Source of the DNA: Streptomyces sp. NBC_01454
GTDB lineage: Bacteria > Actinomycetota > Actinomycetes > Streptomycetales > Streptomycetaceae
Assembly (NCBI RefSeq): GCF_036227565.1
Contig: NZ_CP109460.1
Span: 4,278,001 to 4,342,000, forward strand
DNA: 64,000 bases
Direction of reading: 5' to 3'
Shown: positions 60,912-64,000 of the stretch, piece by piece
Numbering within the stretch: position 1 is the stretch's first letter
Layout: each line of letters opens with the position of its first letter
Translations under genes and position numbers: made by a program
The notes under the pieces: model-generated
What the model saw: the letters and a program-made list of their open reading frames with translations, nothing else
Databases searched by the model: none
Told to the model about the DNA's origin: nothing

Positions 60912-61642
60912 TCGAAGCTCGCCCCCGCGGCCTTGGTCTGGAATTCGGCGGCGTGCCCGGCCACCGTCCGTGCATGTGCGTGCAGCTTTTCCGCGCGTGC
61001 TTGCAGCGCCTCCGGGTGAATGGAGAAGCTCTCGCCGGCACGCCCCCCGCCTCCACCGGCGGAGACGCCGAGAGCGGACTCGGCGGCCTGGAAGAGCAGC
61101 CCGCTCACTGCCTTGCCGACGGTCTCGACGAGGGGATTGACCGCCGCTTCGATGACCTGGCCGATGATGTACTGCTCCAGCTGTTGGACGAGGTAGTCCA
61201 TGAGCTTTTCGGCGGCTTCGACGACCAGGGCTTCGGCCGCTTCGGCGAGGCCGAGGGTGGCGACGGCGGCGGCCTGGTCGGCGACGAACGTGATGGCCAG
61301 CACGGTCAGTTCGGCGATCGCCTCCACCTTCATCGCCACGATCGTGTCGGCCGCGAGGTCCAGTGCGTCGGCCACCACATGACAGGCGTTGACCAGCTCC
61401 GTCATGTGGCTGTCGGACATCTGGCCCCACTTGGCCAGCAACGCCTCGTACGACGCGCCCTGGTAGACGTCCTCCAGCTGCTTGATCGTGGCAGTGGAGT
61501 CCTTGTGCGTGTCATCCACCTTCTGCGCGAAATCCCGTACGTGAGACCCGAATTCGCGGACCTTGTCCTCATTGATGTTCGGCCAGTTCACCCCGATGAA
61601 CTGAAGGAACGAAACCACCTGACCGGGCAGTTCGATCGCCAT
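60908..61642 (-). CDS. WXG100-like secretion partner of the Rhs toxin
   Basis: A 244-residue protein. N-terminal helical WXG-type region (VGVNWPNINEDKVREFGSHVRDFAQKVDDTHKDSTATIKQLEDVYQGASYEALLAKWGQMSDSHM), a long hydrophobic middle, and a C-terminal helix with HPEALQARAEKLHAHARTVAGHAAEFQ. It probably guides export of the Rhs protein by a type VII secretion system (inference from fold and coupling). ATG at 61642 has GGGGGAG upstream; stop overlaps the Rhs start (ATGA). Confidence 0.75.
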   Translation of the reverse strand: MAIELPGQVVSFLQFIGVNWPNINEDKVREFGSHVRDFAQKVDDTHKDSTATIKQLEDVYQGASYEALLAKWGQMSDSHMTELVNACHVVADALDLAADTIVAMKVEAIAELTVLAITFVADQAAAVATLGLAEAAEALVVEAAEKLMDYLVQQLEQYIIGQVIEAAVNPLVETVGKAVSGLLFQAAESALGVSAGGGGGRAGESFSIHPEALQARAEKLHAHARTVAGHAAEFQTKAAGASFE

Positions 61643-61699
61643 ACTGCTCCCCCATGTCGAAACCTCGCAGCAGCTGACCAGGCAATATTCAAGGGGGCG

Positions 61700-62189
61700 C
61701 AAGGTGTGGGTAAATAGGTGGTCTAGGTAGGGCCAGCGGTGCGTCTTTTGGTCAGGATCGGCCAGAAGTGGAGGTCGCCCGCTGAAATCCCCTCAGGGAT
61801 CCCCCGCCGCCCCGGTCCGCCGTCCCTCCGCCTCCGCCCCCGTACGCGGCCCGTTGCCGGTGTCCGTGCCGTCCACCGGCGCCTCCCGAAGCAGGTCAGG
61901 GCCAGGGCGCCCGTCACCGCCAGAAGCCGGTGACGGCCAGAGGGGTCAGGCCGTCGCGGGTGCGGTCGCCAAGCCAAGTGACGCCGACCAGGGCGGGGCC
62001 CAGGTTTTCGCCAAGGACCATGCCGGCGGTGGCGGCGTGACGGAGCCGCGTCAGCGGCCTTTCCTTCGTGCCCTCCCGAGGGCTCCCTTCATCGCGCCCC
62101 CGCCTCCTTGATGAACTCCTGGAGCCGCAACAGGCGCTTCTCCACGGTGTATTGCGTACCAACAGCCACAGGTCCAACCTCCTCATCCA
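61700..62189 (-). pseudogene. Decayed minus-strand frames
   Basis: Fragments such as RLRHAATAGMVLGENLGPALVGVTWLGDRTRDGLTPLAVTGFWR (61917-62050) and VDEEVGPVAVGTQYTVEKRLLRLQEFIKEAG (62090-62190) read like pieces of real proteins, but lie in different frames with stops between. Read as decayed genes; the second could be a short coupled gene. Confidence 0.35.
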
Positions 62190-62504
62190 CTACGGCAACT
62201 CACGGAAGAGGATGAACGTCAGCGCGTCTCTGATGGCGGAGTCGGCCACGCCGCCGAGCCCTTCCGCACACATCGCGGCATAAATCCCTGGCCTGAGCGT
62301 GGTGTACAGGCGGGCCATGACGCCCGCGGCCACGAACCCCAGCTGGCGCACATAGGGATCCGGTGCGCGCATGGCGCGCTCCACCCGGGGCGCGAGCACG
62401 GCTGGGTCCTCGCCGTGGAGCGTCCAGCCGCCGGTCGTGCGGCGCGAGGGCCAGATACTCGACGCCTGAGCCGCGGCGGGCGGGCGGCTGCCCGCGCCGC
62501 GCAT
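62190..62504 (-). CDS. Hypothetical protein, possibly truncated
   Basis: A 104-residue protein. TTGGWTLHGEDPAVLAPRVERAMRAPDPYVRQLGFVAAGVMARLYTTLRPGIYAAMCAEGLGGVADSAIRDALTFILF looks like coding sequence with Streptomyces codon bias. The N-terminus (Arg/Pro/Ala-rich) is doubtful. Divergent from the SGNH hydrolase gene by 156 bp. Confidence 0.45.
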   Translation of the reverse strand: MRGAGSRPPAAAQASSIWPSRRTTGGWTLHGEDPAVLAPRVERAMRAPDPYVRQLGFVAAGVMARLYTTLRPGIYAAMCAEGLGGVADSAIRDALTFILFRELP

Positions 62505-62660
62505 GCACCTTCCTCGGCACCCGATCGTCGTACTCCGCACAGGAGTTGGCGGTCGGGTGCGCTGCTGTGCGCCGGATCCGGCCAATCCCGTTCCGGGTGT
62601 TCCGTGCGGGTCCGGCTGCGACTACAACCCGCGGTAACAGCAGACCGGAGGGGAGTGTCC

Positions 62661-64000
62661 ATGGTGCGTGCGAGACGTGGGCGGGGGGCGTTACGTGGGT
62701 GGCGTGCGGGGCGGCGGCTGCGGGCGGTGGTGGTGACCTCGGCGGCGGCGCTGACGGTGGTGTGCACCGTGGCGGCGGGCGGGGCGGGGGCCGCGTCCGG
62801 GGCCGTGGGGCGGGACGGGCCGGGCGGGGCCGCGGTCGTCAAGCCGCTGTCGCCCGGGCTGGAGAAGATCCGGGCGCGGGAGGCGACGAGGCTGTACGGG
62901 GATCCGGCCGAGCGGTCGGCCGGGGAGCGGAAGACCTCGTTGATCTCGCTGGGGGACAGTGAGATCTCGGGGGAGGGCGTCGGGACGTACGAGCCGGGTA
63001 CCGACGGGCCGGACAACTGGTGTCACCGGTCCCCGGACTCGGCCATCCACCGGACCGGGATCGCGGCGGACGTGACCTACAACGCCGCCTGCTCGGGTGC
63101 CTCCAGCGGCAACATCGTGATCGGTGGCAGCAAGCAGTACGCCGATGAGCTGGTGCAGAGCGACAGTCTCGCCATCGCGGCCCGGAACACCCGGCTGAAG
63201 ATGGTGCTCCTGGTGGCCGGCGCCAACGACGATCTGCAGTTCGGGCCGGTGATGACGGACTGCGTGGAGCGCTGGTTCCTGCTGCAGGGCACCTGCGAGC
63301 AGAAGTACCAGCCGGGCTGGCAGGCGCGGGTCGACGCGCTGGTGCCGAAGGTCGAGCGGACGGTAGGTGATCTGCGGACCGTGATGCGGGACGCGGGGTA
63401 CGCGGACGGTGACTACCGGCTCGTGGTGATGTCGTATCCGAGTCCGATCGGGCCGGATGTGACGGACAACCCGCATTACCCGGGGAAGCTGCCAGGCGGC
63501 TGTACGGGCTACACCTCCGACGCGGGCTGGGGGCGCAATGCCGCGGTGCCGGGGTTCGAGAAGGGGATGCGGAAGGCCGCGCGGGAGGCGGGTGCGACCT
63601 ATCTGGACGCCTCCCGGCTGTTCCACGGGCACGAGGTGTGCATGGAGGACACCTGGGCCCGCGGGCTGTGGGTGAACCTCACCAACCCCTTCCCGCCGAA
63701 CGCGAACTCGGTGCGGCAGTCCTTCCACCCCAACGCCCGCGGGCACGGCGCGTTCGCCTCGTGTCTGACCCAGCTGTACGCGTCGGGGCTGCGGGAGGCG
63801 TCCTGCGCCGACGCGGCGAGCACCGGGCAGCCGACGCTGTACGCGGGGGCCTGGGACGACGCGTACCGGCCGCTGAAGAACGCCGCCACGGGCAGCTGTG
63901 TGGACGCGACCGGCGGCGCGAGCGCCAACGGGACGGCGGTCGGCGGCTGGGACTGCCACGGCGGGCGCAACCAGGGCTGGTGGTACGACCCCGAGCGGCG
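62661..64000 (+). CDS. Secreted SGNH/GDSL hydrolase with ricin-type C-terminus (3' end outside)
   Basis: 446 residues are visible. Signal peptide: basic start RARRGRGALRGWRAGRRL, then VVVTSAAALTVVCTVAAGGAGAASG. The hydrolase has SLGDSEISGEG (catalytic Ser), a Gly block NAACSGASSG, VAGANDD (Asn) and SFHPNARGHGAFA (catalytic His). Near the window end CVDATGGASANGTAVGGWDCHGGRNQGW starts a ricin-B/CBM13 sugar-binding repeat. ATG at 62661 follows GGAGGGGAG. Likely a secreted lipase or carbohydrate esterase. Confidence 0.88.
   Translation, partial: MVRARRGRGALRGWRAGRRLRAVVVTSAAALTVVCTVAAGGAGAASGAVGRDGPGGAAVVKPLSPGLEKIRAREATRLYGDPAERSAGERKTSLISLGDSEISGEGVGTYEPGTDGPDNWCHRSPDSAIHRTGIAADVTYNAACSGASSGNIVIGGSKQYADELVQSDSLAIAARNTRLKMVLLVAGANDDLQFGPVMTDCVERWFLLQGTCEQKYQPGWQARVDALVPKVERTVGDLRTVMRDAGYADGDYRLVVMSYPSPIGPDVTDNPHYPGKLPGGCTGYTSDAGWGRNAAVPGFEKGMRKAAREAGATYLDASRLFHGHEVCMEDTWARGLWVNLTNPFPPNANSVRQSFHPNARGHGAFASCLTQLYASGLREASCADAASTGQPTLYAGAWDDAYRPLKNAATGSCVDATGGASANGTAVGGWDCHGGRNQGWWYDPER

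Noticed and set aside
59404..61056. Second minus-strand frame of 550 codons over the Rhs gene
   Set aside because: Arg/Pro/His-rich sequence typical of an out-of-frame reading; the Rhs frame explains the region.
1..64000. Insertion sequences with transposases
   Set aside because: I looked for DDE or HUH transposase motifs and found none; mobility here rests on the tyrosine integrase and att sites.

Overview
The window is high-GC actinobacterial DNA, almost certainly Streptomyces. GTG and TTG starts are common, stop-start overlaps (ATGA, GTGA, TGATG) are frequent, and the families present (SpoIIE phosphatase, DUF5994, DUF4328, CGNR regulator, SpdB/SpdD, RepSA, CYP102-type P450, caspase with EACC1) are typical of the genus. 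Apart from the right end (dcd and a phosphoribosyltransferase gene) it is accessory DNA stacked next to one tRNA gene.

The organising feature is an intact tRNA-Gly(CCC) on the minus strand at 54288-54361. Its 3' half, with the terminator hairpin behind it, recurs six more times to the left, near 1.45, 6.6, 10.9, 14.8, 23.5 and 35.5 kb. The repeats cut the window into six modules. M6 (35.5-54.3 kb) is a complete pSAM2-like actinomycete integrative and conjugative element (AICE): int, xis, repSA, spd genes, a traSA-type FtsK translocase, a GntR repressor divergent from a NUDIX gene (korSA/pra layout), plus cargo. M1-M5 have lost int but keep attachment junctions with paired arm-like repeats 11 bp apart, so they look like cis-mobilisable modules accreted one after another.

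Cargo by module. M1 (1.4-6.6 kb): SpoIIE-type phosphatase, DUF5994, YjbQ, a winged-helix-like protein. M2 (6.6-10.9 kb): DUF4328 membrane protein, PLP aminotransferase coupled to an AEC-family permease, CGNR regulator. M3 (10.9-14.8 kb): a DUF3494 ice-binding-like protein with tandem Ig-like repeats. M4 (14.8-23.5 kb): FAD oxidoreductase, epoxide hydrolase, DUF3159 protein, a self-sufficient P450-reductase fusion and a divergent PAS-LuxR regulator. M5 (23.5-35.5 kb): a five-gene run of WXG100/type VII secretion substrates, a decayed restriction endonuclease, a caspase-SF1 helicase fusion coupled to an EACC1-like protein, and GNAT-like genes. M6 cargo: a GntR-controlled small-gene operon and a DUF4297-HerA defence pair of visibly lower GC.

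Right of the tRNA come dcd and a phosphoribosyltransferase gene with an altered C-terminus, then a relic of a second tRNA (Arg type). Next is a type VII secretion/Rhs polymorphic-toxin operon (WXG-like partner, Rhs toxin, putative immunity gene), a zone of decayed reading frames, and the start of a secreted SGNH hydrolase with a ricin-type C-terminus. The leftmost gene is the 5' end of a secreted SdrD-B-like protein. Gene calls rest on reading motifs and reading frames by eye; no database search was run.
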